Assembly (NCBI GenBank): GCA_963989385.1
Contig: OZ022509.1
Coordinates: forward strand, 73,492,667-73,556,666
Direction of reading: 5' to 3'
Origin: Ctena decussata
Taxonomy: Eukaryota; Mollusca; Bivalvia; Lucinida; Lucinidae
DNA: 64,000 bases
The position numbers and the translations under genes were made by a program. Shown piece by piece: positions 10,915 to 23,039 of this stretch. Positions within the stretch are counted from its first letter, which is position 1. Every line of letters begins with the position of its first letter. A model generated the notes under the pieces. The model had not been told where the DNA came from. It ran no database searches and saw nothing but the letters and a program-made list of their open reading frames with translations.

Positions 10915-11594
10915 AGGATGATGATCCTCTGGAAGCAAGAAACATAATTACCAAAGAGACAAAAGTAGCTGACCCATTTGAATTAAGTATGTTCATGTAT
11001 AGTGCGGGGTTTGTCGGATCGGCGATGGTGCTGGGTAACTAATTTGGATAATGATAGGACAAGAGTCTATTGTGTTTTCAGTTGGTTCGGGTGGAGGTTG
11101 TTTGGATATTCTCTCATCTATCATTTATCTTTGCTGGGAGACGGTTCGATTTAGGGGGAAATACTGCCTAAGGCGTACAGCTGTGTACCTTCGAGTAAAA
11201 TAAAATCGTTGAGAACAGCCGAAGGCGGTCTTGCATTAAATTAGACAAACAACAATAGGTTGCCTCTAACATTGTACTTTTCGCAACTGATCGGGCTTCT
11301 CCATTACAATCTCGGTCACCTAGTTATGATACGTGTCCTGTTAAAATTATTAATTTCTTGTCTGCTGAATACATAGAGCTACATTTATTGTAAGTGATTG
11401 TGATCATGACCAAACCCAAATTATGTAATTTTACAAGATTATATAATATGACTGTGAACAGATACTGAAAGCTAACTTATGTTATGGGCTGGGTTAAATG
11501 TTAATTTTGGTCTCTGACATAACTTACACCTACATCCAATACAAGACATACTGACACAGTTATCTATACTGACACAGTTATCTAAGTATGCTAC

Positions 11595-11811
11595 TAGGGT
11601 CGAGTCATGCAACTTCGGACAGCGGTTAAATTCGGACATACCATTGCAAACAGTGAAAATCCAGAGGAAACGGCTTATAATGAGCCGTCTCATCAAGATT
11701 TTCACTATTTGCCCTGTTATTTTGTTTTAATGCCTAACAACCGACATATAATGGAAACAATGCCACTGTCCGAATTGACCTGCTGTCCGAATTTACCCAA
11801 CTTGACCCTAC
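11595..11811. repeat. MITE-7, copy a
   Basis: Ends AGGGTCGAGTC and its near-complement, with subterminal TAAATTCGGACA / TGTCCGAATTTACC. The core is GCAAACAGTGAAAATCC ... GATTTTCACT around AATGAGCCGTCTCATC. Other copies at 27234 and 31645. Confidence 0.75.
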
Positions 11812-12392
11812 TTTTCTAGACATTGGTACACCATAACCTAGACAAAGAATGCGAATCAGAATACGACTGTTTCGGAGAAGCTGTCGTTTTTGACTAAAAA
11901 TATTTTAAACAAATAGGTCATGGCGATATACCGAAATGACATGGAATTAAATAAAACACGTGAAACTTTAAAACTCTAGCCTGTGTGCTTTATTGTATTG
12001 TTCAATAATTATATAACAAGTAAATAACTTAACAACAAATGAAATTAAAACATGTTTTGACATGCAAACGAGATTATCTTGCGTTAAGCTTGCCAAGTTC
12101 GTAAACACGAGAAAAGCGATTCTGCATTCACAGTGCCGATGAAAAGTACGCGCATTTTACACCAGTCTGAAGTTAAAAGTCCTTAATATTTCAACGTTGG
12201 TAGGTTTTATGGTGCATTTGATTTTTGTGCAAGTAAAAGGAGGCTCCTGATATGCTTTCCGTGTGCCATTATTGTAAAAAATATTTTACTTCTCAGTCCA
12301 TTCTTCTCATGACAGATTTAGAATATCGCGCAAATGCGCAGGTCTCTGAGGGTCACAATTGTCTTTATATGCCTAACGGTTTGGTTGCCCAT

Positions 12393-12634
12393 GGCCCGAG
12401 GTTATAAAACTTTTTTCATGCTCAGCTGAGTTGAGCATGAAATTTTACCTGCTAATAAATAGCAAATTACTGATAAGTAAGGTTGTTTTCTTGCTCAGTT
12501 TGGCTGAGTATGAAATTTTCTCTGCTTATGAATATGAAAATGCCAACATTAGTTGGCATTTTCATATTTATCAGCAGAGAAAATTTCATGCTCAGCTGAG
12601 TTGAGCACGAAAAAAGTTTTATAACCTCGGGGCC
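12393..12634. repeat. MITE-3, copy a
   Basis: Ends GGCCCGAGGTTATAAAAC and GTTTTATAACCTCGGGGCC. Internal CTCAGCTGAG words, and a central hairpin AATGCCAACATTAGTTGGCATT. Copies b and c at 20134 and 34644. Confidence 0.88.
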
Positions 12635-12757
12635 AGGTCTCTGTTCAAATGTAAAAGCGCAGGTACCTAAAAGCACTTTTTTTGGTACTGCAATTTTGAC
12701 AGTTGACAAACTTTCGGCTCGCACAATGCATGTTTGCACATCGATGTTTTGTTAATT

Positions 12758-12993
12758 GAGCCGCGACGCGAGAAAACCAACAATGTGGTTGTGCGCCCAG
12801 TATGGACTCAGATCAGCCTTGGCATCAAACCAGTCCGATCAGACTCTTCGCTAAGCGCTCAAAACGTAGCTAAGAGTCTAAGCTACCTCCATGTAGACAG
12901 CGAAGACTCTGATCAGACTGGGCGGATGCCCAGGCTGATCTGAGTCTGCGCTGGGCGCACAACCACATTGTCCGTTTTGTCATGTCGCGGCTC
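12758..12993. repeat. MITE-1, copy 5
   Basis: Flanked by AATT on both sides of the TGAGCC/GGCTCA ends. Closely resembles copy 22 at 58763, sharing a CATCAAACCAGTCCGATC variant. Confidence 0.88.
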
Positions 12994-13148
12994 AATTAGC
13001 CAACCTTTCAATACCAGTATCTATTGTATCTTTGATGTTAAAAGTCAATGTGAAAAACAAACCTACTCGCTCCCTCTGGGATTATAAAAACAGGATTGTG
13101 AGTATCAAAATTTTGTTCAACAAATAATGCTGTACAATACACATAAAG

Positions 13149-13356
13149 CAAACTCTCGACATCTCTAACACTGATATCTCACAGTACCTTCATAGCAAAG
13201 AATATTAGTACGGACATATTTTCAATTTTTATTTACATTTTAATTTTGTTCCCACAAAAAAAAAACTGATACCCAAAGTAAATTTTCTGGGACCAGAAAA
13301 TTTACTTTGAGATATCAGTAGTTTGGATGAACTTCGACTTCGAGATATCGAGAGTT
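13149..13356. repeat. MITE-6 type element (CTCGATATCTCGA ends)
   Basis: AACTCTCGACATCTCTAACA at left and CGAGATATCGAGAGTT at right are inverted. Inner hairpin AGTAAATTTTCTGG...CCAGAAAATTTACT at 13277-13310. Same family as 53391 and 62408. Confidence 0.65.
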
Positions 13357-13643
13357 AGCCGTATAAAGAAAGAAACAATACATTATTGCTCGTGAACGTA
13401 TTTAAAAGTGCAAATTGTTGACATCGACAAACTTAACTGTGTTACAATAACCACAATATTGTTTATAGTTCGACATATGACTCACTTGTATAAAAAAATC
13501 TGTGAAATACATACAAAAAATAAAATAATGACGCAAAGTAGTAGCCACAGTGTTGTTATTATTGTATAGGTGATATATCATTCTGGTTTGGTTCACTGAC
13601 ACACATTCATTAAGTGTCTATGCACCAAGCAAAACTTCAAACT

Positions 13644-13823
13644 GTTCATTTTTTTCGGTAGACAATCACGTTTTGCACGTTCAACATATTGACATTTCTG
13701 ACATTTGTCAATTTCAGGAGGATGCCTGACCATCCTTACACGCTTCCACCTGAAATTGACAAATGTCAGAAATGTCAATATGTTGAACGTGCAAAACGTG
13801 ATTGTCTACCGAAAAAAATGAAA
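13644..13823. repeat. Near-perfect 75-bp inverted repeat, 30-bp loop
   Basis: Arms 13644-13718 and 13749-13823 are complementary with essentially one indel. The right arm is part of an open reading frame (next entry), so the left arm looks like an inverted partial copy of it. Confidence 0.8.
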
Positions 13824-13961
13824 CTTTGCCCATGCTACGCTAAAATCATAGCAAAATGCTTCTATATTCTTCTGCTTCTTCTTCTTCTTCTTCTTCTCTT
13901 CAGCATTCTCTTGCTTATTCTGACCTCACTTTCGAGTTGGGATTATTTTGTTGTTTACTGA
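13722..13961 (+). other. Candidate small Cys-containing single-pass membrane protein ORF
   Basis: Read from the ATG at 13722, 79 codons. A KCQKC motif, further Cys in RDCLPKK and KLCPCY, then an uninterrupted Leu-rich hydrophobic stretch (about residues 49-68) encoded largely by a CTT/TTC repeat, then SLSSWDYFVVY and stop. The hydrophobic segment may just be translated microsatellite. A TTTCAG acceptor-like site precedes it at about 13712-13717, inside the palindrome. No family recognised. Confidence 0.25.
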
Positions 13962-14039
13962 CAAAAAACATGATCTAATAAGCATTATCACATGAAAATA
14001 TTTCGCTACACCGTAAACATGTACTTTCTTAGATAAAGA

Positions 14040-14257
14040 AAACCTGCGCCCAGCGAAGACTCAGATCAGCCTGGGTATCCACCCAGTCTGACCAGAGTCT
14101 TTGCTACCGGTTAAAAGGTAATTTAGGCTATCTTTTAGGGTCTAACCTACCTCCACGCCCAGAGCGAAGACTCTGATCAGACTGGCGGATGTCCAGGATG
14201 ATCTGAGTCTTCGCTAGGAGCAAATACTTAATTATTGGTTTTGCCATGCCGTGACTC
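14040..14257. repeat. MITE-1, copy 6 (left TIR lost)
   Basis: Begins within the GCGCCCAGCGAAGACTC segment; the right end is degenerate (CATGCCGTGACTC). The centre has an expanded GGTTAAAAGGTAATTTAGG. Confidence 0.8.
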
Positions 14258-14350
14258 AAATATTACTTTTTCTCTATGCGCTGATAATGTATTGTACTCC
14301 AGTACTGACTGATTTATCAATATATCCTCTGATAATGTCCCGTAGTATAT

Positions 14351-14480
14351 CACGGTGCATAACCATATCGGACGCTATCTGTGAAAACTGGACTCTATCT
14401 GTGTATTCGGAGTCTATTTGCGTTAGTTTAGGATTCTATCCGTCCCAAAATGGAAAACGACCTAAGGGTGGGTGTTAATA
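14351..14480 (+). repeat. Left partner of a distant inverted pair
   Basis: GGTGCATAACCATATCGGAC and the following GACTCTATCTGTG phrases match, inverted, the segment at 17084-17216, about 2.6 kb away. Similar phrases (GACTCTATCTGCC, GACTCTATCAGCG) also occur at 14832-14910. Confidence 0.6.
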
Positions 14481-15099
14481 AACTCTAATTTAATTGTAAA
14501 CAACACATTTTCTTATGGGGCATAAGGTGCACGGAACATCAGACATCCGTGTCTTCCAGTATCTATAGCTGTTATGCCTAATTCGTACTTACTTTGGATT
14601 CTACAAGCTGGAATGAAGGTCAAGATTTGACAATTTTGAAGAGTGTGTCCACTTTAAACGCCGATCAGTTGCGAACGCAATGGAAAGAAAACAAATCGGT
14701 TGGATAAGTTTGACCCTAATGAATGAATTTAAAATTTTGTAAGGCTCTGAGTTGAAAGAATATCTCCTTTTAGAAGAAAATCGGATTTTTTTACCTTTTA
14801 CAATGGCACCGGATGCTGTATGCGCCTGGCACAAGACTCTATCAGCGGCTAATCGTGCTTCACACAGGACTCTATCTGCCATTATCATCGGAAACTATCT
14901 GTGCTTCAGAAGCATGGGCCTACATTTGTCTAGTGGTCCGAAAATGGTATCAACACGAGGCAGATTTCTATTTAGATATCGTTAATGGTTGATTGATTCC
15001 TCTTCTTGCACACATTTTAAACTTTTCAGAGGGTTTTGGTCACCTCAAAGCCGAAGAAATGAATCAACGTTTCAATACGCGCGTATACATATTTTTTGC

Positions 15100-16350
15100 A
15101 GCTGCAGTTATAAGTCATGCTGAAAGTCACCTTGAACAGGCTTAAACCACAAGCCGAAGAGATACTCGCTGAGGAAAAGGCTGGGTTCCGGGCGGGAAGG
15201 AGCACCACAGAACAGACCTTCAGCCTTAGAGTCCTGTGTGAAAAGTATCTCCAACATCAGCAGAATCTGTGCCGTGTCTTCGTTGATTTCAAAAAAGCCT
15301 TTGACAGGGTATGGCATGCAGCCTTATGGGCCACCATACGGAGGTGCAATGTCGGTGTAGGTCTAGTTCGCACCATTGAGCAGCTGTACGACAAGGCTAC
15401 AAGTGCAGTCCTGATCAATGGCAGCACAGGAGAATGGTTCAGAACAACAGTTGGAGTAAGACAATGATGTCTTCTGTCACCCACCCTCTTCAACATTTTT
15501 CTCGAACGGATCATGTCTGATACTCTGGAAGAATGTGGCGGGGGTGGGGATGGGGGGTGGGGTTGGCATGGGCAGCAGCGACATTGCCAATCTGCGGTTT
15601 GCCGATGACATAGACGCTCTAGCTGAGGAAGAGCAGGAACTAGAGGCTCTAGTTGAAAGTCTCGACCAAACCTGCACAGGGTGTAAAATGGAGATCAGTG
15701 CTGAGAAAACCAAACTGATGACGAACAGCGCAGATGGCATCCAGAGGGAGATCAAGGTAAAAGGGCAGAAGCTGGGTACTGTAAGCAGCTTCTAATGCCT
15801 TGGGTCAGTTGTCTCAGATGATGGCTCACAACAGGAGGTTCTCTCAAGGATTGCACAAGCCACTTCAGCTCTTACCAAGCTGAAATCAATTTGGAGATAG
15901 CGACATGTCTCTTGGATCAAGGGTGAGACTTATGCGCTCCCTTGTCATTGCCATAGTTCTGTATGCATGTGAATCGTGGGCCTTGACAGCAGAGTTAGAG
16001 AAAAGAACGCAGGGTTACTGAACATTTCGTACAAGGATCATATAACCAATGAGGAGGTTCACAGGAAGTTCCAAGCAGCCATTGGAGAATATGATGGGCT
16101 CTTGACGCTGGTCGGGAGACGGGGGCTGGGGTGGTTTGGCCACGTCTCAATGTCTTCTGGTTTAGCAAAGATAATTCTTCAGGGGAGGGGGAGGGAATAT
16201 CAATATCAAGGAGTGGACAGGAATGGATTTTGCCAGCTCGGCTAGGACAGCTGAAGACGGGACAAGGTGGAAAGGGATTGTTTCGAAGTCATCTGTGGTG
16301 CACCAACGGCCTCGTAAGGTTATGGGATAGAATAGAATGAATAGAATAGT
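15100..16350 (+). mobile_element. RTE-type LINE remnant (reverse transcriptase to 3' end)
   Basis: Frame 15117-15467 has AGFRAGRSTTEQ and VDFKKAFDRV. It ends at a stop exactly where GVRQGC is expected (Gly codon to TGA). Another frame from 15535 carries the catalytic FADDID, followed by a thumb-like EKTKLM block. The 3' part at 15976-16335 has the WFGHVS and SGLAKIILQG blocks typical of RTE C-termini. Several frameshifts and a G-rich insertion (15540-15565) inactivate it. The tail is a degenerate (ATAGA)n at 16325-16348, consistent with RTE 3' ends. 5' truncated; no endonuclease seen. Confidence 0.85.
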
Positions 16351-16359
16351 TATAAGTAC

Positions 16360-17080
16360 AAACGGTGGTGGACACCAAGAGTTGCGGTTTATTATGAACA
16401 ACATCTATAGGTTGGTGTAACTATATGCATGATATTAGGTCAAAGAAACCCATAAATGGAGAGAGCACTGTCAACTTCCTTTACATCTTTTGAGTGAACC
16501 GTTGTGGGTAAAATGGCCTCATTTTGGCAATCTACTGTGGACATGAATTGAGCATGCGCCGCAGGACTTTTTTCAAATTCGGGACTTAGCCTTCGCCGTT
16601 TTGGCTGATGCAACCACACGTTTGATCTTTTACGACTTTTTGGCTAAAAAAAAAGAAATCAAACATCACAAGTAAGGTCCGCTGCTCACAAGTATAGTCC
16701 GTTGCCTTGAGGACAACATCTGTCCGTGGGCATAAAATTACATTATTTCGGAGACACAAATAGAATCCTGAACATTGAAAATAATGGGTGGTGTCATTTA
16801 AACATTCATATTAACGTAAAGATTTTATTTATCCACCTAACGAGATGTGTAAATTATCAAGAACATAATTATCTTCGTAAATTAAGGAAAAATTCAGTAC
16901 CTACAAATAAAAACACTGAGTTTTTCCTTGTTTTCATGGGTCATGTACGCTCCTGCACTGTCACGCTGCATTTGATTTCACTGATGACAAGCACTGAACA
17001 TCGCTAGCTGAATAATATCAACGGAAATATTAGGAAAAATAAGGTATGTGTTCCGTGGAAACCATGAAACCCAGTACTTA
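16360..17080. other. About 0.7 kb with no recognised gene
   Basis: An ORF at 16726-17007 on the plus strand has no recognisable motif or coding bias. No repeat family assigned. Confidence 0.5.
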
Positions 17081-17083
17081 CAC

Positions 17084-17216
17084 GTTTTGTCCCTTTTCTT
17101 CGACTGAATCGCCGAAGCGTCAATGACAAGTAACAAATAGAGTCCGAAGCACTCACAGATAGAGTCAAGTAACGCAAATTTTCACAGATAGCGTCCGATA
17201 TGGTTATGCACCGAGT
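17084..17216 (-). repeat. Right partner of the inverted pair with 14351-14480
   Basis: Inverted copy sharing TTTTCACAGATAGCGTCCGA and ATAGAGTC phrases. The enclosed DNA includes the RTE remnant, so either a large foldback element was invaded by RTE or two copies landed in opposite orientation. Confidence 0.6.
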
Positions 17217-17554
17217 ATATGTACGACACAGTGTTTTGCATAAGAGTGCTAGAGAGACGTTCTCCATTGTATTTTTGGATTAGATCGAGGTCTGCTTCAA
17301 TTAATCTTCAATTCTCTATAATAATTGTTCTGTTTCATAAATTATTTAATTTCAGAAACATGAAACAGTTTGCTCTGTATATGTCAAACTTTAGACATTC
17401 TGTTCACATTCAGTTTCCTGAGCTACTCTAGATTATTTGTAAAACACGTGCTTCGGAAAGGATCAAATCAACTTACCGGTACATTTATATTTTATAAGAA
17501 CACCGTAGTGGGCATGTTCGACATAATTATTTGGTTAAACCTAAACAACAGCAA

Positions 17555-17660
17555 GGTATTCCATGGGGCTACAGGAAGATATAGGTTTTCCTGGGGCTAC
17601 TGGAAGGTATACTACCTTCCAATAGCCAAAAGTATCTTCCAGTAGCCCGATATACCTGGG
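17555..17660. repeat. Hairpin of GGGCTACTGGAAG words
   Basis: GGGGCTACTGGAAGGTA and TACCTTCCAATAGCC are inverted around 17600, flanked by further inverted GGGCTAC/GTAGCCC. Confidence 0.65.
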
Positions 17661-17861
17661 TAATTCTCGGGATTACCAAAGTAATTCTGCCGAACGTGCT
17701 CTCTAAATGCAGGTATATCTGCAATATATAATTTACAAACATGACAAATGCGTCTCCATTTTACATATGACAGTCATTGTGCTTGTATATAAAATCGCTT
17801 CTATAAAGTTGGTACGTCGATCCATAAGTGCAAGCAAAATACAAGTGTTTATAATTTTTAT

Positions 17862-18089
17862 CCGCGACACGACAAAACAAAGTCGCGTGTGCGCCCAGCG
17901 AAGACTCAGGTCTGCCTGGCCGTCCGCCCAGTCTTGTCGGAGTATTGGCGCTTACAGGGTAGCTAAGGGTTTAAGCTAGCTTCATGCCGACAGCAAAGTC
18001 TCTGATAAGACTGGGCAGATGCCCGCGCTGATCTGAGTCTTCGCTTGGCGAACATGCTTTTTTTTCTTGGTTTTGTCGTGAGTCGGCTC
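17862..18089. repeat. MITE-1, copy 7 (diverged)
   Basis: The CCAACAA segment is partly lost at the left; an 8-T run and GTGAGTCGGCTC are at the right. Confidence 0.8.
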
Positions 18090-18446
18090 AATTAATGTTC
18101 CAGACATTTCGTATATTTACATACATTCAAACAAGTAAAGCTATGGCCTAATCAACCAATGAACAGGTCCATAACAGAAAGTTTGCTGTGGAAAAAAAAT
18201 CAAGCAATAACAATAATAACAATTCTATGTGATTTGTGTACAATAAATCTGTGAAATGTGTTACAGATAATTTATGTATATAACAATGTATATACCTAAA
18301 CACTCTTCTGGATACACATAGCATGAATTAGAAAAGTGAGAGACCCTACCAGTTATCCTTGTGTACCACTGAATTACACTTTTTGAGCAAACCTTCTTCA
18401 GTTGGAAAAGACCTGTCCGCGACAGCACCTTGCCCATCACATAAAT

Positions 18447-18980
18447 AGAGGATCTTACACGAGTGGTCATTTCATATGAAATTTATGAAACGAGCCTTCG
18501 GCAAGTTTCATAAATTTCATATGAAATGACCACGAGTAAGATTCTGTTTATCATATGACCCTTTAAAATGGGATTTAAACGCATTCAATCTGAACAGTAT
18601 TTAAATAAGAAACGCATTGTTCGCATGGGCATTGCCAATGACGTTACGTTACGCGCCAAAGTGTTATTACACGTGTGGTCATACGATTTTTTATAACACG
18701 ACGCTATCCACTGAACAACAGCGACTTCATAATTATGATAAAAACTTTTATTGTATGGCGTCGCTGTTATTCAATGGATAACGTCGTGTCATAAAAATCG
18801 TATTATCACACGAGTATTAACATTTTGGCGCGTACATGTAACGTCATTGACAACGACCGTGTCAACAAAGCATTTTCTTTTTGAAATAATGTTCATTTTG
18901 AAAGCAATAATATCCTATCTTAAAGGGTCATATGATTAATTGACTCTTAATCTCGTGTTCTTATCAAATGACATTTATGA
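18447..18980. repeat. Two MITE-5 arms joined head to head
   Basis: 18447-18735 is a right arm (hairpin, CATATGACCCTTTAAAATGGG, GCGCCAAAGTG, terminus). 18755-18980 is a left arm in the opposite order. The two termini meet across about 20 bp near 18735-18755. Confidence 0.7.
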
Positions 18981-19049
18981 AACCAACACGAAATTCCGTT
19001 CCTTTTTATGAAATTTCATACACCAACGCCGACGGATGATTGAGTGCAA

Positions 19050-20045
19050 TAGCGCATCATTTCTTGCGTACCGGATAGAAAATGCTATTCTTTTCACCTG
19101 GGATAGAAAATCTTATCTTACCCTGGTGGTCTCACCCAGGACCGGAAAAAAATCACGAGCTGTCAATGCATTGGTTGTATAGGAGCTCACGTGCCTGCGT
19201 CGTCAAGTGACGTTGGCATTTAAGATGACGTCACGAAGACGGTTAAAATGACGTCAGTTTATGCACGCCAGTCGTTGACGTAAAGAGCCGAATGGCGTTC
19301 GTTGAAAGCGGTGCCTTCTTTCAAAATCAATTTTAAACCTCTCAAGCACTAGAATTACGCATTTTAAGAAGTTCTGAAGTTAAATTCTAACACAGTGCGC
19401 CTATAGAAGCAATGGAAAGTTTCCGTGTTTTATTCTGCAACAATTCACTGTCTCGGAGCGCGTGAGTCTAATTGCTGACGTCACTTGTAATACTGACGTA
19501 ATTTTGTGACGCTTTGAGGCGTTAGACGGTGTAACGCCTCTTTTTCTTTCTAAAATCGCCATAAAAACGTACATTTACCTTAGATACAGTTAAGAATATT
19601 GGTGGGAACATGAACGTGCTGGCAGGAAGGTTGGAAGAGTTTGAATGAAAAGAATACTTTTCCAGCGTTTTTGAGCGTTAGAATCGAAATAGTTCAGCTC
19701 TAGCATTGAATTGTAGAGTAATAATTCACTGTTTGTCGGTCAGTTGTAAGTAGATATATCACTCGCGCTCCGCGCTCGTGATATGATCAACTTTACAACT
19801 GCCCTCCAAACAGTGAATTATTACTCAACAATTCACTGCTAGAGCTGATCTATTTCTTAAACAAAACGTGGTGTGCAAGAAAAAGTATCTATCATTGGTG
19901 TGAGGTGCGGATAGAAAAATCCGTGACTCGGGATCACTGTTCGGCATCACTCGGCAAGCCTCGTGATGCCGAACAGTGAACCTCGTGACGGATTTTTCTA
20001 TCCACACCTCATAGCCATGACAGATCCTTATAGTATCTTCGTATA
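19050..20045 (+). mobile_element. Compound element (MITE-8) with TGACGTCA sites and nested palindrome
   Basis: TTCTTGCGTACCGGA at the left. TGACGTCAC or TGACGTCAG words near 19223, 19245 and 19477. At the right, GTGTGCAAGAAAAAGTATC and a hairpin of GGATAGAAAAATCCGT around CACTGTTCGGCATCAC. The same order, reverse-complemented, forms 28795-29300. This copy has about 470 bp extra, including a separate palindrome at 19694-19842 with ends TCAGCTCTAGCA. Confidence 0.75.
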
Positions 20046-20133
20046 GACAAGCTAAAGATGCAGGTGTAGGTACAAATAGGTAGGACTGCCATTTCACAAT
20101 TCATACCGGCCTCCAAGAATGCTACAAAGACCA

Positions 20134-20375
20134 GGCCCCGAGGTTATAAAACTCTTTTCGTGCTCAACTCAGCTGAGCATGAAATTTTTTCTGCTCATAA
20201 ATTTTAAAATGCCAACAGTTGTTGGCATTTTAATATTTATGAGCAGAAAAATAACCTTCTTGGCTTATCTGAGCCTGAGAAATGCTGAATTTCTTGGTAT
20301 TTTTTAATTAATGGGCATTTTAAATTTCATGCTCAGCTGAGTTGAGCACGAAAAAAGTTTTATAACCTCGGGGCC
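20134..20375. repeat. MITE-3, copy b
   Basis: Termini as copy a. The central hairpin is AATGCCAACAGTTGTTGGCATT; the right half carries an insertion with TAATTAATGGGC. Confidence 0.88.
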
Positions 20376-20436
20376 AGGCTTCATAGAGAACTGATCATAG
20401 TTCAATCAACACAGCATATGCAATTTTTTTGTAACA

Positions 20437-20674
20437 GAGCCACTACCCCAAAAAAACAACAAAGTGACATATGCGTCAAGACAGGACCCGGATAAGTCTT
20501 GGTATCCGCCCAGTCTGATCAGAGTCTTTGCTGCCGACATGGAGGTAGCTCAGACCCTTATCTACCCTTTAAGCGCACAGCGAAAATTTTGATAAGCCTG
20601 GGCGTATTCCCAGGCTCATCTGAGTCTTCGCATGGTGCACATGCCACTTTGTTGGTTTACTCGTATCGCGGCTC
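20437..20674. repeat. MITE-1, copy 8
   Basis: Strongly diverged left TIR (GAGCCACTACCCC); right TIR GTATCGCGGCTC. Confidence 0.82.
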
Positions 20675-20811
20675 ATATCAGGTTCAGACTGACTATTCTG
20701 ATACACTGAAAAAATACCAGATAGAAACTCGATGAAGGGTAATGGAATCATACAAAGTATGCCGATTGCATGTTTGTACACAAACAAACGTCTCTACTAA
20801 AACAAAGAGGA

Positions 20812-20992
20812 TCATACATGAGTGGTCATTTCATATGAAATTTATGAAACGAGCTTCGGCGAGTTTCATAAATTTCATTTGAAATGACCACCAGTGTAAG
20901 ATTCTGTTTATCATATGACCCTTTAAAATGGGATTTTATCGCCTTCAAAATGAACATTAGTTGACTAAGAAAACGCATTATTGCATAAAAAG
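20812..20992. repeat. MITE-5 right-arm fragment
   Basis: Terminal hairpin around GAGCTTCGGCGAG, then CATATGACCCTTTAAAATGGG and AACGCATTATTG; truncated before the GCGCCAAAGTG block. Confidence 0.7.
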
Positions 20993-21385
20993 CAGTGCCA
21001 AGAGGTATTAACAGCCGGGCATCAACCGCCAAAAAGCCGTGTTTCAACAAGGATTTTCACGCGCTGTTGATGCACGATGACAGAACTTTCATTATGCTTG
21101 TGCCGGGCCACTTGCAACTTTATCTCTCCCGTTTCGGTCGAATTACAAAAAATTGTTGTGCGCTACCTATGTATGCCTATATGACGTCATCATGCCTTTG
21201 TAATCTGACGTCATCAAGTCGTGACTCGGGTTTAAAGGGATGTTGTTTACATTCCTACGATGCCAAATGGAGAGTGAATAAGTGTTAAAGAAAACATGCA
21301 TCTCAAGCTTTCCGCAATTAAGAACTGCAGGATGGTATATGAATGGATCAGGCTTGTTCTGCATGGAAACTAGAAACATGTTAAC

Positions 21386-22745
21386 TTATAGGGCCTCGCC
21401 TTTATATGGGACTATTGATGGCATTTAAACCATATGTCACCGACTGGAAATAACAATAAAACCTTTCAGTTTTAAAATTATAGACTGGCTACAGTTTCTA
21501 TTATACTAAAAATTACTAAAAGGCATAATTCTTTTAAAAAAATGTAGATGGAGTTACAATTCATTTTCTCTGCAAACTGTCTGAACTTCTGTGGAAATAT
21601 CTTTTGCCGTTTTAAAACTACAGAGTGGACACGATTTCCAAACACAAAATTACAAAGGGGCGAAGTTCTGTAAAAAAATATAGGCTGAATTATGGTTCCT
21701 GTTCTCTGCATATTGTCTGATGATGTTTCAGACCAAGTTTTGTGAAAGTATCGTCAACAGTTTTAAGTTTATAGAGCGGACATGATTTCTATATAGAAAA
21801 TTTAAAAAAGGCATAACTCTGTAAAAATGTAAATGGAGTTATGATTCTTATTTTCTGCTTTATAACTGTACCAAGTTTCGAGAAAATGTCTCAAACGGTT
21901 TCAAAGTTATGGACCGGACACGATTTCCATACTGAAAATTACAAAGGGGCATCAGTCCATACAAAATGTAGGTGGACTTATGTTTTTGTTCTCTGCACAT
22001 CGTCTGATGATGCTTTATATCTTTACCAAGTTTCATGAAAATATCTCAAACAGTTTCAGAGTAATGGAGCGGACATGATTGCCATACACAAAATAACAAA
22101 GGGCCATAATTCCATAAAAATGTAGATGGAGTTATGGTTCTTGTTCTCTGCACATTGTCTGATGATGCTTTATATCTGTACCAAGTTTCGAGAAAATATC
22201 TCAAACGGTTTCAGAATTATGGACCGGGCACACTTTCCATACTTAAAATTACAAAGGGGCTTAATCCTGTAACAAATGTAGGTGGAGTTATGGTTCTTGT
22301 TCTCTGCACATTGTCTAATGATGCTTTTTATCTGTACCAAGTTTCCAGAAAATATCTCAAACGGTTATGGACAAAGGGGCATAATTCCGTAAAAAATGAA
22401 GGTGGAGTTATGGTTCTTGTTCTCTAAACATCGTCTGATGCTGCTTTATATTTGTACAAAGTTTCGAGAAAATATCTTTAGCGGTTTCACAGTTATGGCC
22501 CGGACACGAAAAGCTGACGGACAAATTACAAAGGGGCATAATTCCGTAAAAATGTAGGTGGAGTTATGGTTCTTGTTTTCTGCACATCGTCTGATGATGT
22601 TTTATATTTGTACAAAGTTTCGAGAAAATATCTCAAGCGGTATCAGAGTTATGGCACGGGCACGAAAAGCTGACGGACGGACAGACGGACGGACAAGGTG
22701 ATGACTATTGGGCCTCCGCAGACTTCGTCTGGCGGGGCCCTAATT
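21386..22745 (+). repeat. TIR-bounded tandem array, about 155-bp unit
   Basis: About eight diverged units. The landmark ACAAAGGGGC recurs near 21651, 21941, 22096, 22251, 22371 and 22528 (spacings mostly 155-157, one shortened to 120). It is followed by GACGGACGGACAGACGGACGG and a GC hairpin (GGGCCTCCGC...GGCGGGGCCC). The far left has TAGGGCCTCGCC, the inverse of the right end. ORFs inside, for example 22134-22427, are repeat translations. Confidence 0.75.
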
Positions 22746-23039
22746 AAACTCAAGGTATCTGCTTTTTGTTGATTAATTTGCAATCTATTTTGTATCAACA
22801 ACAACATCTAGGACAATTTTCCGAAATATTGAGGTTGAATAGGATGATGGCAGCCATTTCGAATAGCTGAATGCTCTCGAGCCCGGAAGACGAATACTAG
22901 TAAACAGATGCACCAGCGCGTTGGCTGTCAAACGGTGACAAAATATAGTGCCAAGTTTTTTCTCAAATTTTAACAAATTTATTTGTTGAATTTATGCAAT
23001 AACAGCGATCAAACATTTGTTTCCAATGCATTAACATTT

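Noticed and set aside
22134..22427. ORF with repeated MVLVLCTLSDDALYLYQVS
   Set aside because: Translation of the 155-bp array; not maintained in neighbouring units.
22730..22745. Helitron 3' end (GC hairpin then CTAA)
   Set aside because: The hairpin and CTAA fit loosely, but an inverted copy of the end exists at 21388 and the sister module at 38.93 kb lacks CTRR.
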